A stretch of 64,000 nucleotides of DNA from Deinococcus frigens DSM 12807. Its GTDB lineage: Bacteria; Deinococcota; Deinococci; Deinococcales; Deinococcaceae. Location: the NCBI RefSeq assembly GCF_000701425.1, contig NZ_JNIW01000019.1:1-64000 (forward strand), given 5' to 3'. The notes under the pieces were generated by a model. It had not been told where the DNA came from, did not search any database, and worked only from the letters and a program-made list of their open reading frames with translations. Each line of letters begins with the position of its first letter. Within the stretch, counting starts at the first letter, position 1. The position numbers and the translations under genes were made by a program. Shown one piece after another: positions 55,566 to 64,000 of the stretch.

Positions 55566-58112
55566 TCAGACCCTCTCCGCCCCCACCAGGTCCCGTTGCC
55601 AACTGTTCAGCAGCTCCAGCGCCTGCATGGGCGTCAGGCGGCCTAGGTCCAGCGCGGCCAGTTCGCGGGTCAGGCGGCCATCGTCGCTGCCGGTGTTCAG
55701 GGCGGTCAGCAGGCGGGCGGCGCGGGCGGTCACGGGGGCGGGAAGGCCTGCCAGGCGCGCGACTTCCACGCCGTAGCTCTGGCGTGCCGCGCCGGGAATG
55801 ACTTGGTGGTAAAAGGTCAGGCCGCGCCCGCCCCCGTCTGGCCGCTCGTCCTCCTCGGCGGCGACATGCAGGTTGATCAGGCCGGGATGCTCGCCCTCCA
55901 GCCGGGTCAGCTCGAAGTAATGGGTAGCAAACAGCGTGTGCGCGCCGGTGGCGTGTAGATGTTCCAGCGCCGCCTGCGCGATGGCCAGGCCGTCTAGCGT
56001 GGAGGTGCCGCGCCCCACCTCGTCCAGTATGACCAGGCTGCGGGCCGTGACGCCGTGCAGGATGGCGGCCAGCTCCGACATCTCCACCATGAAGGTGCTG
56101 CGCCCCCCCGCCAGATCGTCCGACGCGCCGATCCGGGTGTGAATGGCGTCGTAGACAGGCAACTCGGCCCCGTCGGCGGGCACAAAGGAGCCGATCTGGT
56201 GCAGCAGCGCGCAGATGGCGACGGTTCGCAGGTAGGTGGACTTGCCCGCCATATTCGGCCCGGTCAGCAGCAGTGTGGTGCGGCCCGCGCCCAGGGTGGC
56301 GTCATTGGGAACGAACTTGCCGCCTGTGGCCTGCTCCACCACCGGGTGCCGGGCCTGGGTCAGGTGCGCGCCGCCGTCTGCGGTCTGCGGGCGGGTCCAG
56401 CCGCAGTCCACAGCAATTTCAGCCAGGGCCGCCAGCACGTCCAGCTCGGCCAGCGCCCCCGCTGCCTCCGACAGGGCCTCGGCGTGGGCGGCCAGGCTGT
56501 CGCGCAGCTCGGTAAAGACTTCCAGCTCCAGCCGCCCCGCCGCCGCCTCCAGCCGGGCGATCTCGCGTTCGCGTTCGCGCAGATCGGGGCGCGTGAAGCG
56601 GGCGCGGTCCTTGAGGGTGGCGATCTGGCGGTAATCGGGCGGCACCTTGCTCAGGTGCGGCCCGGTCACCTCCAGGAAATAGCCGAAGACGTTGTTGAAG
56701 CCGACTTTCAGGTTGCCGATGCCGGTGCGCGTCCGCTCGGAAATCTCCAGCTCGGCCAGCCAGGCGCGGTGGCCCACCGCCCCGTTTCGCAGGTCATCCA
56801 GGCCGCCGTGAAAGCCGTCGCGGATCAGGCCGCCGTCCCCGGCCCGGATGGGCGGATCGTCCACCAGCGCGGCGCGGATGCGGGTCACGACTTCGGGCAG
56901 TCCGGCCAGGCGGGCGCGCACGCCGCCCAGCAGACCGTCGGTGCCGTCCAGCAAGCGCACCGCCTCGGGCAGCAGCTCCAGCGTGCGGGCCAGCGAGGCG
57001 ACTTCGCGGGGGGTGGCGCGGCGGGTGGCAACCCTCGCCGACAGGCGTTCCAGATCGTGCGCGCGGTACAGCAGCGAGCGCACCCCGCCGCGCAGATCGG
57101 CGGCGCGGGTCAGGGTGGTCACGCCGTCCAGGCGGGCGCGGATGCTCAGTTCATCCAGCAGCGGGGCGCGCAGCCAGGCCCGCAACCTGCGCCTTCCGCC
57201 CGCCGTGCGGGTTTGGCACAGCACGTCCATCAACGTGACGCCGCCCGGAGCCTGCGCGGTGAACAGCTCCAGCGCCCGCACCGCCGCTTCCGGCAGGCGC
57301 ATGTGCGCCCCTGGCTCGAAGCGCACGGCGCGGCGCACCATCCCCAGCTTGCCCTGCTGCGTCACGCGCGCGTAGCCCAGCACTGCCCCGCAGGCCCGCC
57401 GCAGCGCCGCCGAGGTCAGGCTGCCCGGCACCTCGCCCAGCACGGCTTTCAGCTCATCGCAGCAGCCCGCCTCCTCGAAATTGGCCGGGGAGAGCATCAC
57501 TGGAAAGCGGGTCTGGAAATCGGAGAGCAGCGCCGGATTTCCCGACAGTTCGGGGGCCAGCAGCACCTCGCGCGCCCGCCAGCGCGACAGCTCGTCGTAC
57601 AGCGCCGAACGGGTGTGGAAGGCGGCGCACCTGAACTCGCCGGTGGACACGTCCAGCAGGGCCAGCGCGTAGCCGTCGCCGGTCGCCACCGCCGCCAGAT
57701 AGTTCTCGTCGGCGCTCAGGTGGCGTTCCTCGGTGACGGTGCCGGGGGTCAGCAGTTGCGTGACCTTGCGCTCCACCAGCCCGCTGCCGGGTTCCTCCAT
57801 CTGATCGGCCACCGCCACGCACACGCCCGCAGAGAGCAACCGCTCCACATTGCTGTCCAGCGCCCGCAGCGGAATCCCGGCCATCGGGGTGCTGAAGTCC
57901 TTGCTGCTCTTGTGGGTCAGCGCAATTCGCAGCAACCGGGCGGTGCGCTCGGCGTCCTCGCCGAAGGTCTCGTAAAAGTCGCCCACCTGAAACAGCAAGA
58001 TGGCGTGCGGGAGCTGCGCGGCCACCTCGTCGCGCATGTTCACATACTGCTCCAGCATCGGCGGCAGCGCCCCGTTGCCCGTTCCCTTGAGTACATTCTG
58101 AGCCACCCGCAT
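55566..58112 (-). CDS. mutS: DNA mismatch repair protein MutS
   Basis: An 848-residue mismatch-recognition ATPase. The N-terminal FQVGDFYETFGEDAERTARLL carries the Phe-x-Glu mismatch-reading motif. Domain III/clamp and lever regions follow, with GFNNVFGYFLEVTGPHL conserved. The ATPase has Walker A LLTGPNMAGKSTYLR, GRSTFMVEMSELA, Walker B SLVILDEVGRGTSTLDG and the FATHYFELT segment; the C-terminal helices include RQSYGVEVARLAGLP. The start at MRVAQNVLKG (58112) fits the family better than the longer frame to 58148. The gene is on its own; mutL is not in the window. Confidence 0.97.
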   Translation of the reverse strand: MRVAQNVLKGTGNGALPPMLEQYVNMRDEVAAQLPHAILLFQVGDFYETFGEDAERTARLLRIALTHKSSKDFSTPMAGIPLRALDSNVERLLSAGVCVAVADQMEEPGSGLVERKVTQLLTPGTVTEERHLSADENYLAAVATGDGYALALLDVSTGEFRCAAFHTRSALYDELSRWRAREVLLAPELSGNPALLSDFQTRFPVMLSPANFEEAGCCDELKAVLGEVPGSLTSAALRRACGAVLGYARVTQQGKLGMVRRAVRFEPGAHMRLPEAAVRALELFTAQAPGGVTLMDVLCQTRTAGGRRRLRAWLRAPLLDELSIRARLDGVTTLTRAADLRGGVRSLLYRAHDLERLSARVATRRATPREVASLARTLELLPEAVRLLDGTDGLLGGVRARLAGLPEVVTRIRAALVDDPPIRAGDGGLIRDGFHGGLDDLRNGAVGHRAWLAELEISERTRTGIGNLKVGFNNVFGYFLEVTGPHLSKVPPDYRQIATLKDRARFTRPDLREREREIARLEAAAGRLELEVFTELRDSLAAHAEALSEAAGALAELDVLAALAEIAVDCGWTRPQTADGGAHLTQARHPVVEQATGGKFVPNDATLGAGRTTLLLTGPNMAGKSTYLRTVAICALLHQIGSFVPADGAELPVYDAIHTRIGASDDLAGGRSTFMVEMSELAAILHGVTARSLVILDEVGRGTSTLDGLAIAQAALEHLHATGAHTLFATHYFELTRLEGEHPGLINLHVAAEEDERPDGGGRGLTFYHQVIPGAARQSYGVEVARLAGLPAPVTARAARLLTALNTGSDDGRLTRELAALDLGRLTPMQALELLNSWQRDLVGAERV

Positions 58113-58226
58113 ATGCCGGGCAGCATAGCGGGCGGAAGTTGGGGGCATGGGAAGTTGGGCGGCAATAGCGGAGAAAAAGCCCCGCGCGAGGGCAGGACCG
58201 GAACTTTCCAGAGCGCCGAATTCAAG

Positions 58227-58262
58227 GCGTCAGATCTTAAGCGTCACAGATCCTAAACGTCA
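58227..58262. repeat. Short tandem repeat at the end of a small gene
   Basis: The unit GCGTCACAGATCCTAA (16 bases, 58241-58256) is preceded by GCGTCA--GATCTTAA (58227-58240) and followed by ACGTCACA, so the sequence is repeated two to three times. On the minus strand, the repeats contain stop codons (TAG at 58253-58255) just at the end of the small gene there. Confidence 0.6.
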
Positions 58263-58423
58263 CAACCCAGCGCCCTCAGCAGCTCAAGCTCAGTGATAGG
58301 CGGCGCACTGGAACGCGAACGCAGCGGTTGCCTGACGGGCTGGCTGACCATTACGGGAAGCGGCTGCGGGGCAGGGTGCAGGGGGGCAAAGAAGGAACGA
58401 AAACGGCGAATCCACTCATTCAT
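58253..58423 (-). CDS. Small hypothetical protein (56 residues)
   Basis: Starts MNEWIRRFRSFFAPLHPAPQ with GAGGTG upstream (ATG at 58423) and ends ELELLRALGCDV at a TAG. An amphipathic N-terminal helix, a Pro-rich middle and a short acidic C-terminal helix are visible. Its length and codon use are compatible with a real gene, but no family is recognised. It lies 140 bases upstream of mutS on the same strand and could be co-transcribed with it. Confidence 0.45.
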   Translation of the reverse strand: MNEWIRRFRSFFAPLHPAPQPLPVMVSQPVRQPLRSRSSAPPITELELLRALGCDV

Positions 58424-58489
58424 GGCAGACACCTCGTCGGGGACGATCCAAGACAAAAGAGCTGAGACAAACGAAAGTGATGGATCTCG

Positions 58490-58495
58490 TATAAT
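58490..58495 (+). promoter_or_regulatory. Possible -10 box upstream of the pterin dehydratase gene
   Basis: TATAAT stands in an otherwise GC-rich stretch about 140 bases before the pterin dehydratase gene. No convincing -35 box (TTGACA) is found at 16-18 bases upstream; GAGACA lies 20 bases upstream. It may be a weak promoter or a chance match. Confidence 0.3.
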
Positions 58496-58633
58496 TTGCT
58501 GACAGTGTGAATTTTATCTTATCTGTGGGCCAGAGACTGTTCACACTTCACACTCTAATCATCGAAATTTCACATTCCGGTTATTTTTCCGGCAGGCCGG
58601 GTGCCCCCAGCGGCGGTCCCGTAACATGGGCAG

Positions 58634-58975
58634 ATGGCCTACGATCCCCGCATGGGTTACGACCCGGAGCGCCGACTGACCGACGGCGACGTGCATGACC
58701 TCAAGCCCGCCGGGTGGTGGGGCGACGACGGCATGCTGTTCCGCGAATTCGCCTTTGGCAGCTACCGGGCCGGGGTGGACTTCGCCGTGCAGGTGGCGGC
58801 GCTGGCCGAGGAACGGGGGCATCATCCGGACATCCACATCTTTTACAAACGGGTCAAGCTCAATTACTTCACCCACGACGCGGGCGGCGTGACGGAGGCC
58901 GATATCGCAGGCGCGCAGGCGGTCAACGGTCTGTTTGATCTGGCGGCCAAACCGGAAGGCGGCGCTGAGAGTTGA
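58634..58975 (+). CDS. Pterin-4a-carbinolamine dehydratase
   Basis: A 113-residue dehydratase that recycles the 4a-hydroxy-tetrahydropterin formed by aromatic amino-acid hydroxylases; the same fold is DCoH in animals. The active-site block is AALAEERGHHPDIHIFYKRVKLNYFTHDAGGVTEAD, with the His-His-Pro and Thr-His-Asp residues typical of the family. The start could be the ATG at 58634 or the Met at codon 7. No hydroxylase gene is nearby. It overlaps the thioesterase gene by a TTGA junction. Confidence 0.9.
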   Translation: MAYDPRMGYDPERRLTDGDVHDLKPAGWWGDDGMLFREFAFGSYRAGVDFAVQVAALAEERGHHPDIHIFYKRVKLNYFTHDAGGVTEADIAGAQAVNGLFDLAAKPEGGAES

Positions 58976-59463
58976 AACTCAGTATTCCCGACGCCGATAT
59001 TCTGTGGGACGGCCTATCCCTCGCGCGGCGGCACGAGGGGGTGCTGACGGTGGGACTGGAGCATCTGGACGAGATGAACCATGTCAACAACACGGTCTAT
59101 CTGGTGTGGTGCGAGCAGACCGCCCGCGCCCACGCGGACCGGCTGGGTATGGGCACAGACGCCCTGCGCGCGCTGGGCGCGGTGCCGGTGGCGCGGCAGC
59201 ACGTCATCAATTACCACCGCCCGGCCTTGCTGAGAGACCGGGTACGGGTCCGCACGGCGCTGACCGTCCACGCGGGCCTGCGGAGCGTGCGTGCCTATAC
59301 CATCGACCGCGTTAACGACGGCGATCCACCCAGGGGCGGCCTGCGCCTGGCCGAGTGTCAGACCGAGTGGGTCTGGGTGGACCCTGGCACGGGCCGTCCC
59401 AAGCGCGCGCCCGCCGAGGTGATTCACCGCTTCGGTTTTGGCCCCCGGGACCAGGATAAATGA
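58972..59463 (+). CDS. Acyl-CoA thioesterase (hotdog fold)
   Basis: A 163-residue hotdog thioesterase of the 4-hydroxybenzoyl-CoA type. The signature is LEHLDEMNHVNNTVYLVWCEQTA, where Asp in LDEMNHVNN is catalytic; HVINYHRPALLRDRVRVRTAL is the second strand. It starts with TTG at 58972 overlapping the stop of the pterin dehydratase gene (TTGA), so it is probably translated with it. The substrate acyl-CoA is unknown. Confidence 0.87.
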   Translation: MKLSIPDADILWDGLSLARRHEGVLTVGLEHLDEMNHVNNTVYLVWCEQTARAHADRLGMGTDALRALGAVPVARQHVINYHRPALLRDRVRVRTALTVHAGLRSVRAYTIDRVNDGDPPRGGLRLAECQTEWVWVDPGTGRPKRAPAEVIHRFGFGPRDQDK

Positions 59464-59632
59464 GGCTTTTTTCACGCGAATGAGGTCTTGAATCTTCACG
59501 CTCCGCCGATCTCGAAGAAGCCCCGACGCTTTGTTGTTTTCCAGATGACACAGCGCGATATTCATCCCTTTCAGTCAAGGGAAACCGATCTTTTGTTGCA
59601 CTTCAGACACCTCGAGTCCAGAATGGGGATCT

Positions 59633-62023
59633 ATGAAACTGCGGACGCTGGGGGGCCTGTCCGTGGAGGGGATCACTTTCCGCAGGCAGAAGGTGCTTTT
59701 GCTCCTGGCATACCTGTGTGCCGAGGGACCGCAGCCGCGCCGCCGCCTGGCCGATCTGTTCTGGCCGGACGCCGCCAACCCCATGAACAGTCTGGCGCAG
59801 CATCTGGTGCATCTACGCTCGCTGCCCGGTGCGGTGCAGGAGCAGGGCAGCCGGGTCGAGGCGGGCGCGGGGGTGCTCTGCGACCTGAGAGAGCTGCGTG
59901 AACTGGCCCACGGCGGTGAACTGGCGCGGGCCACGGCGCTGTACGGCGGTCCCTTTCTGGATACCCTGAACATCCCGCTGGGCGCGGACTTAGAGGAATG
60001 GATCTATGAGACCCGCGAGGCACTGGCCCGCGAGGTCCGGGGCCTGTGGCTGAATAAGGCAGCGGCGGCGGCGGCGCATGGACGTGCGGCGAGGGCCGGG
60101 GAACTGGCCGCCCACGCCCTGAATGTCAGGGGCGCACCGCCCCCCGATGAACTGGAACTGCCCCGATTGCACCACCTGCTGCATCTGGCCGGGCATCCGC
60201 TGGCCGAGGGTGTCGGGCGCGAGGCGCACGCGCTGGGCCTGACGCTGGGGGTGGCCCCTGGCCTGTCGGACGCGCCATTCCTGGGCCGCGAGGAGGAATT
60301 GAGCCAACTGTCGCGTCTGGGGGCCGGGGAGGTGGCCTGGGTCAGCGGTCCCGGCGGCATGGGCAAGAGCGCCTTGCTGCTGGCGCTGGCCCGTGCGGGC
60401 GGCTGGACCGTCCTCCAGGCCCGCGCGGACCGTCCGTACGGCACGCTGGAGCCGCTGGCCCGGGGAGAAATGCCGATCAATCCCGCCGCCCCACTGGCCC
60501 TCCTGCGCGATCCGGCCCTGCGCGTGGCGGTGGACGACTGGGAGGGTGCGGATATGGCCACGCAGGCGGCCCTGGCCCTGGCCGCCCGCCAGCGTCCCGG
60601 CGCGGCGCTGCTGGTGGTCTCGCGCCGCCACCCGCCCTTTGGCGTGGACCTGCATCTGGAGTTGGGGCTGCTGTCCAGTGAGGCCCTGGAGGATCAGCCG
60701 GGGCTACACGCCCTGACCGACGGCCACCCCACGCTGGTGGGCGCGGTGCTGGCGGGCGAGGCGCTGGACGGACGCCAGGGGGCCAGAATCCGCGCCCTGC
60801 CCACGGCGGCCCGCGACGCCTTCCTGCTGCTGGCCCTCCAGGAAACGCCGGATCTGCGCGCCACGGCCCGCGCGCTGGGCCTGAGCGCCGCCGACTTTGC
60901 CCTGACTCTGAGCCACCTGACCGTGGAGGGCCTGACCCGTGAGACGGGGCAGGTCTACGCCGCCGCCGCCGCCCGCGAGAAGATCGAGCGCATTCACGTC
61001 CACGCCCACCTGCTGCACCTCAAGCTGGCCCGCGTTCTGCCTGGGGCTGCCGCCTGGCCCCACTACGCGGTTGCCCGTGACCTGTGGGAGGATGCCGACG
61101 AGGACCGCGCTGCCCATACGGCAGCCCTGCGCGCCGAATACCTGCTGGAACGCGGTTACCCCGGCGAGGCTGTGGCGCTGCTGGACATCTTCACCGAGCG
61201 CCCCGAACTGGCCGTCCCGCACGCCTGGGCCTTGCTGGGGGCGGGCCGCTATGCCGAGGCGCTGGCCCGCCTGCAAAAGCTGGAGCCTGCCCGGCAGGCC
61301 GATGGGGCGGTCACGGTGGCCCGCGCCACCGCCCTAGTGCGCCTGGGCCGCCACGAGGAAGCTGCCGCGCTGGCAAAGGAGGTCCGGGGCAGCGGGCCAG
61401 AAGCTGCGCGGGCGGCAAGTGTGCCCAACATTCAGGAGTCCTGGGACGAGGCCCGACGCTACGCCCAGATCGCCGCCGATCTGTGGCAGTTGGGCGGCAA
61501 TCAGGAGGAGCGCCTGAATGAACTGGTGCTGGTGGCGAAAATGAAAGTGCGTCTGGGCGCTGCGCCCGCCGAGGCGTTTGGAGAAGTGCTGGACGAATCC
61601 AGGGGGTTGCCCAGCGTTAGGGGAACGGCGCTGGTGAATTACGCCCAGGTGCTGATCGACGCCGGGCAGGCCGAGGTGTCCGACGCGGTCATGGAGGAGG
61701 CGATCTTGGAGCTGACCAAGGCGGGGGATCAACTGGGGCTGGCCTCGGCTCTGGGCAATCTGGGAGTTCGCCGACATTTGCAGGGGAAGCTCCATGAAGC
61801 CGCCGAACTTTACCGGACCACCTTGAACCACCTGCGGGGAACTGGGGCCATTCGCCAGATGGGCCTGACCCTGAGCAATCTCAGCGAGATCGAGGGTGAC
61901 CTGAGCGCTTTCGAGGACACCCTGGAAATGCTCGTCCGGGCCGGGCAGACCGAGCTGGTAGACCACATTCGGCGCAATGCCAGGATCGTCGCCGCGCCGA
62001 ACACCCGTTCCCTGCGCTCCTGA
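59633..62023 (+). CDS. SARP-type transcriptional regulator with BTAD, ATPase-like and TPR regions
   Basis: A 796-residue regulator. The N-terminal 90 residues include a winged-helix-like DNA-binding region (RRQKVLLLLAYLCAEGPQPRRRLADLFWPDA), followed by a BTAD helical domain (about 90-185: GPFLDTLNI, EEWIYETREALAREVRGLWL). An NTPase segment has a P-loop-like GPGGMGKSALLLALA near residue 240, but Walker B is short (RVAVDDWEG). The last 350 residues are TPR-like helices (GYPGEAVALLDIF, GRYAEALARLQKLE, GKLHEAAELYRTTL). It is 57 bases upstream of the subtilase gene and probably controls it. Confidence 0.85.
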   Translation: MKLRTLGGLSVEGITFRRQKVLLLLAYLCAEGPQPRRRLADLFWPDAANPMNSLAQHLVHLRSLPGAVQEQGSRVEAGAGVLCDLRELRELAHGGELARATALYGGPFLDTLNIPLGADLEEWIYETREALAREVRGLWLNKAAAAAAHGRAARAGELAAHALNVRGAPPPDELELPRLHHLLHLAGHPLAEGVGREAHALGLTLGVAPGLSDAPFLGREEELSQLSRLGAGEVAWVSGPGGMGKSALLLALARAGGWTVLQARADRPYGTLEPLARGEMPINPAAPLALLRDPALRVAVDDWEGADMATQAALALAARQRPGAALLVVSRRHPPFGVDLHLELGLLSSEALEDQPGLHALTDGHPTLVGAVLAGEALDGRQGARIRALPTAARDAFLLLALQETPDLRATARALGLSAADFALTLSHLTVEGLTRETGQVYAAAAAREKIERIHVHAHLLHLKLARVLPGAAAWPHYAVARDLWEDADEDRAAHTAALRAEYLLERGYPGEAVALLDIFTERPELAVPHAWALLGAGRYAEALARLQKLEPARQADGAVTVARATALVRLGRHEEAAALAKEVRGSGPEAARAASVPNIQESWDEARRYAQIAADLWQLGGNQEERLNELVLVAKMKVRLGAAPAEAFGEVLDESRGLPSVRGTALVNYAQVLIDAGQAEVSDAVMEEAILELTKAGDQLGLASALGNLGVRRHLQGKLHEAAELYRTTLNHLRGTGAIRQMGLTLSNLSEIEGDLSAFEDTLEMLVRAGQTELVDHIRRNARIVAAPNTRSLRS

Positions 62024-62080
62024 AAACCGATCATGCCCTGATCACGCCCTGGAATGCACAGTAATTCCTGGAGGTTAAAA

Positions 62081-63775
62081 ATGGTTAAAAATACGCTCAG
62101 GCTGGTGCGGTGGCGGTGGGTGGCCGGATGGTTGTGCGTGATGTTGCCGTTGGCGGCGGGAAACGCAGCGGCCCAGAGCGCGCAGGTCCGGGGTTCGTCG
62201 GTCAGCGCCCAAATGCAGGTCCGCCTGTTCCCCCAAGTGGCGGCTCCCGGCGATACGGTCTGGATCACCAACGTGCCGCGTGGGGGAGTAGAGAAGGGCG
62301 GGCTGCGGGTAGGCGGTCAGCTCACGGCATATACCACCGATCCAGTTTCCGGCTGGCTGCGGTTCACGGTTCCCGAAAAGGCGGGCGGTGGCCCGCAGTC
62401 CGTCGGGTTTACAGACACCGATTTTCAGAGGAGCCTGATGCTGAGTCTGACGGTGCTGCCCCCGGAGTCGGCGGCGCAGGACACCGTGGCGTACCTGCCG
62501 CCTGATCTTCAGGTCGAGTTCCCGAAGCTGTACCGACAGCGGCTGGAGCAACTGCTCAGCGGCTGCCAGCGCTCCTGCCCACCCGAACTGACCGTGACCA
62601 TCAAATCGCTCGCGTCGCTGGAAATTCCGGCCCCGCAACCCCTGACACCGGGCCGCCAGCCCCGGAAGTCGGCCCTCCCGTCCGCCCAGGTTACCGGTCT
62701 CCGGGTGCCCACCCTGCCGCCCCGGACCACTGTGAACCCGAACCTGAGCCTGAAAAACCTGCTCCGGCCCCCAGCCTTTCAGCCGCGTTCCGGCGATTTC
62801 TGCGGCCAGGTGGCTGCCCTCCTGCCCATTTCCGGGCTGCCGACGGGACAGGTCATCTCGCTACTGAACTTGCTCTTCGGTGGCATGTTGGGCACTGATC
62901 CATCTACCTACGGCCATCCCACCCAATCCCAGGCCCCCTACCAAGACGGGCCTCCCGCAACGATCATCCAGACCTTCTTGGACCGGCCCACCGGCAGCGG
63001 CAAGGGCGTGGTGATTCATGTGCTGGATACGGCCAGCAACACAGAAGACCCGTTCGTGACGCCCGGTCTGGTGAACTATTACAATGTGAAGTACCCCGAC
63101 TCGCCCTTCAAACCCACGCGGCCTTTCCACGGCTCCATCGCCGGACAGGTGGCCCAGACCGTCGCCCCCGGCGCGGCGCTGGATTACCACAAGGTCTGCG
63201 ACAAGAACGGCGTCTGCTCCACCCTCGACACCGTCAAGGCCCTGTGCGCCGTGGCGGAGGAAGCCCGTCACGGCGGCAAACATGTGGTCAGCCTCAGCGT
63301 GGGCGGCGCGTATCCGGCGCTGGGAGTGCAACTGGCCCTGCGCGAAGTGGCGGCGGCGGGTGTCCCCACGGCAGCCTCCTATGGCAACCGTGACGACTGC
63401 GAAGGGCTGGTCAAAGGGGACCGCTGCAACCACTATCCGGCGGACTGGAGCGCCAACTTCGCCGTCTCGCGCAGCCGCAACGCCCCCACCATGCTGCTGA
63501 GCGTGGCGGCCTGGGACATCGCCACCCTACAGACAGCGACCTACAACCGGGGCGTGGGCAATCCCGGCCTGATCAGCCTGCCCCCCAGCGTGCAGGCCCC
63601 CGGCGAATTCTGGTTTGGCGGGTGGCCCTACTTCGGCACCAGCTTCGCCGCGCCGGTGGTGGCGGGCGTGCTGGCCGACTGGATGGCCTGCAAACCGGGC
63701 GTGCCGTTCCTGCCTTACGTGAACACGCCGGGGCAGTTGCCACTGCCGCAGAGCGTGGTTCGGGCCTGTCCGTAA
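62081..63775 (+). CDS. Secreted subtilisin-family (S8) protease
   Basis: A 564-residue exported protein. The ATG at 62081 has GGAGG 8 bases upstream; a hydrophobic signal (WVAGWLCVMLPLAAGNAAAQ) follows. Residues about 30-115 look like an Ig-like/beta module. The catalytic domain (about 300-545) has Asp in VVIHVLDTASN, His in RPFHGSIAGQV and Ser in YFGTSFAAPVVAGVLA. The Asp motif is LDT and not the usual D-[ST]-G. Several Cys residues in the catalytic part (for example YHKVCDKNGVCS) may form disulfides. It is paired with the SARP-type gene upstream. Confidence 0.85.
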   Translation: MVKNTLRLVRWRWVAGWLCVMLPLAAGNAAAQSAQVRGSSVSAQMQVRLFPQVAAPGDTVWITNVPRGGVEKGGLRVGGQLTAYTTDPVSGWLRFTVPEKAGGGPQSVGFTDTDFQRSLMLSLTVLPPESAAQDTVAYLPPDLQVEFPKLYRQRLEQLLSGCQRSCPPELTVTIKSLASLEIPAPQPLTPGRQPRKSALPSAQVTGLRVPTLPPRTTVNPNLSLKNLLRPPAFQPRSGDFCGQVAALLPISGLPTGQVISLLNLLFGGMLGTDPSTYGHPTQSQAPYQDGPPATIIQTFLDRPTGSGKGVVIHVLDTASNTEDPFVTPGLVNYYNVKYPDSPFKPTRPFHGSIAGQVAQTVAPGAALDYHKVCDKNGVCSTLDTVKALCAVAEEARHGGKHVVSLSVGGAYPALGVQLALREVAAAGVPTAASYGNRDDCEGLVKGDRCNHYPADWSANFAVSRSRNAPTMLLSVAAWDIATLQTATYNRGVGNPGLISLPPSVQAPGEFWFGGWPYFGTSFAAPVVAGVLADWMACKPGVPFLPYVNTPGQLPLPQSVVRACP

Positions 63776-63799
63776 CCGGGATGTAGAACCAGCAGCAAG

Positions 63800-63828
63800 C
63801 CCCTCTTCCACACCGGAGGAGGGACTGT
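63800..63828. terminator. Hairpin between the subtilase gene and gyrB
   Basis: CCCTCTTCC and GGAGGAGGG (about 63801-63823) pair, with one U-G, around ACACC. There is only a short T-run (TGTTT) on the plus side. It lies between two convergent genes and may serve both. Confidence 0.65.
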
Positions 63829-63841
63829 TTAGAGGAAGGAT

Positions 63842-64000
63842 TTAGACGCTGATCTCGGCAAAGCGCGCATTCTCCTGAATGAACAGCTTTCTGGGCGCGA
63901 CCTCGTTGCCCATCAGGTCCTCGAAGACCTCGTTGGCGACGATCAGGTCCTCGATGCCCACACGCTTCATGGCGCGGGTTTCGGGGTTCATGGTGGTGTC
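63842..64000 (-). CDS. gyrB: DNA gyrase subunit B, C-terminal end (gene runs out of the window)
   Basis: The minus-strand frame ending at the TAA (63842-63844) encodes [20 protein letters not shown]..., [16 protein letters not shown], which is the end of the toprim/C-terminal part of GyrB (TTMDPETRxL, LMGxxVxPRKxFI). The upstream part lies beyond the right edge. ParE is similar, but the tail with FIQENA is typical of GyrB. Confidence 0.9.
   Translation of the reverse strand, partial: DTTMNPETRAMKRVGIEDLIVANEVFEDLMGNEVAPRKLFIQENARFAEISV

Noticed and set aside
56055..58256. A plus-strand open frame of about 730 codons
   Set aside because: Antisense to mutS with the same Gln/Arg/Gly-rich nonsense composition; mutS is unambiguous.

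Overview
This window is a stretch of chromosome from a high-GC bacterium, almost certainly a Deinococcus species. The evidence is the strong GC bias of nearly all genes, a LysZ-type ArgB homologue (alpha-aminoadipate lysine pathway of Deinococcus-Thermus), a T-box upstream of glyS, an FbpB-type fused ABC permease, and several small proteins with a Deinococcus look. Most content is housekeeping and ordinary accessory metabolism. Only a possible C-terminal transposase tail at the left edge and one MITE-like repeat hint at mobile DNA; there is no prophage, CRISPR array or integrase.

Layout. 1-5.4 kb: lipoprotein, FMN 2-hydroxy-acid oxidase, then DUF427 / nucleotidyltransferase / small protein / pth / M42 peptidase. 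5.4-6.4 kb: an AT-rich island holding one orphan gene with two copies of a 42-residue repeat, closed by a 16-bp stem terminator shared with lpdA. 6.4-13.4 kb: lpdA, nitrilase-family amidase, cytochrome P450, wHTH regulator, hemW, sulfurtransferase. 13.4-14.9 kb: a gene-poor stretch, then tmRNA (ssrA) and tRNA-Leu(TAA), each with a terminator. 14.9-20.1 kb: hydrolase, gatB, membrane protein, ankyrin protein, FAD oxidoreductase. 20.2-25.6 kb: a ferric-iron-type ABC operon (binding protein, fused permease, ATPase, secreted Ig-like protein) with a MITE-like element between its last stop codon and its terminator. 25.6-31.9 kb: MarR-controlled efflux pump, NUDIX, eutC, eutB and a CynX-like transporter.

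31.9-34.6 kb: TPP riboswitch and thiB, DUF454 protein, APH-like kinase. 34.7-40 kb: lipoprotein nuclease of the ExeM/NucH type, S1-domain protein, HtrA protease, YbjQ family. 40-50 kb: lysZ, ispH, a PLD-family protein, a two-domain protein joining a PlsY-like acyltransferase domain to an acyl-ACP-reductase-like domain, glyS with a T-box leader, and a lipoprotein 5'-nucleotidase. 50.4-53.8 kb: a cluster of decaying genes (CTG start, amber codon, internal deletion, frameshifts, in-frame TGA). 54-64 kb: FAD-linked D-lactate/glycolate-type oxidase, mutS, pterin dehydratase, thioesterase, a SARP-type regulator followed by a secreted subtilase, and the 3' end of gyrB.

The most interesting points are the PlsY-like/acyl-reductase fusion (residues matching the catalytic Cys of cyanobacterial acyl-ACP reductase are present, and it could feed the alkylamine of deinococcal lipids), the orphan repeat gene in the AT-rich island, the riboswitch whose terminator arm is also the thiB ribosome-binding site, the start-stop codon pair in the iron-binding-protein gene, the apparent homopolymer frameshift at the start of eutB, and the pseudogene cluster.
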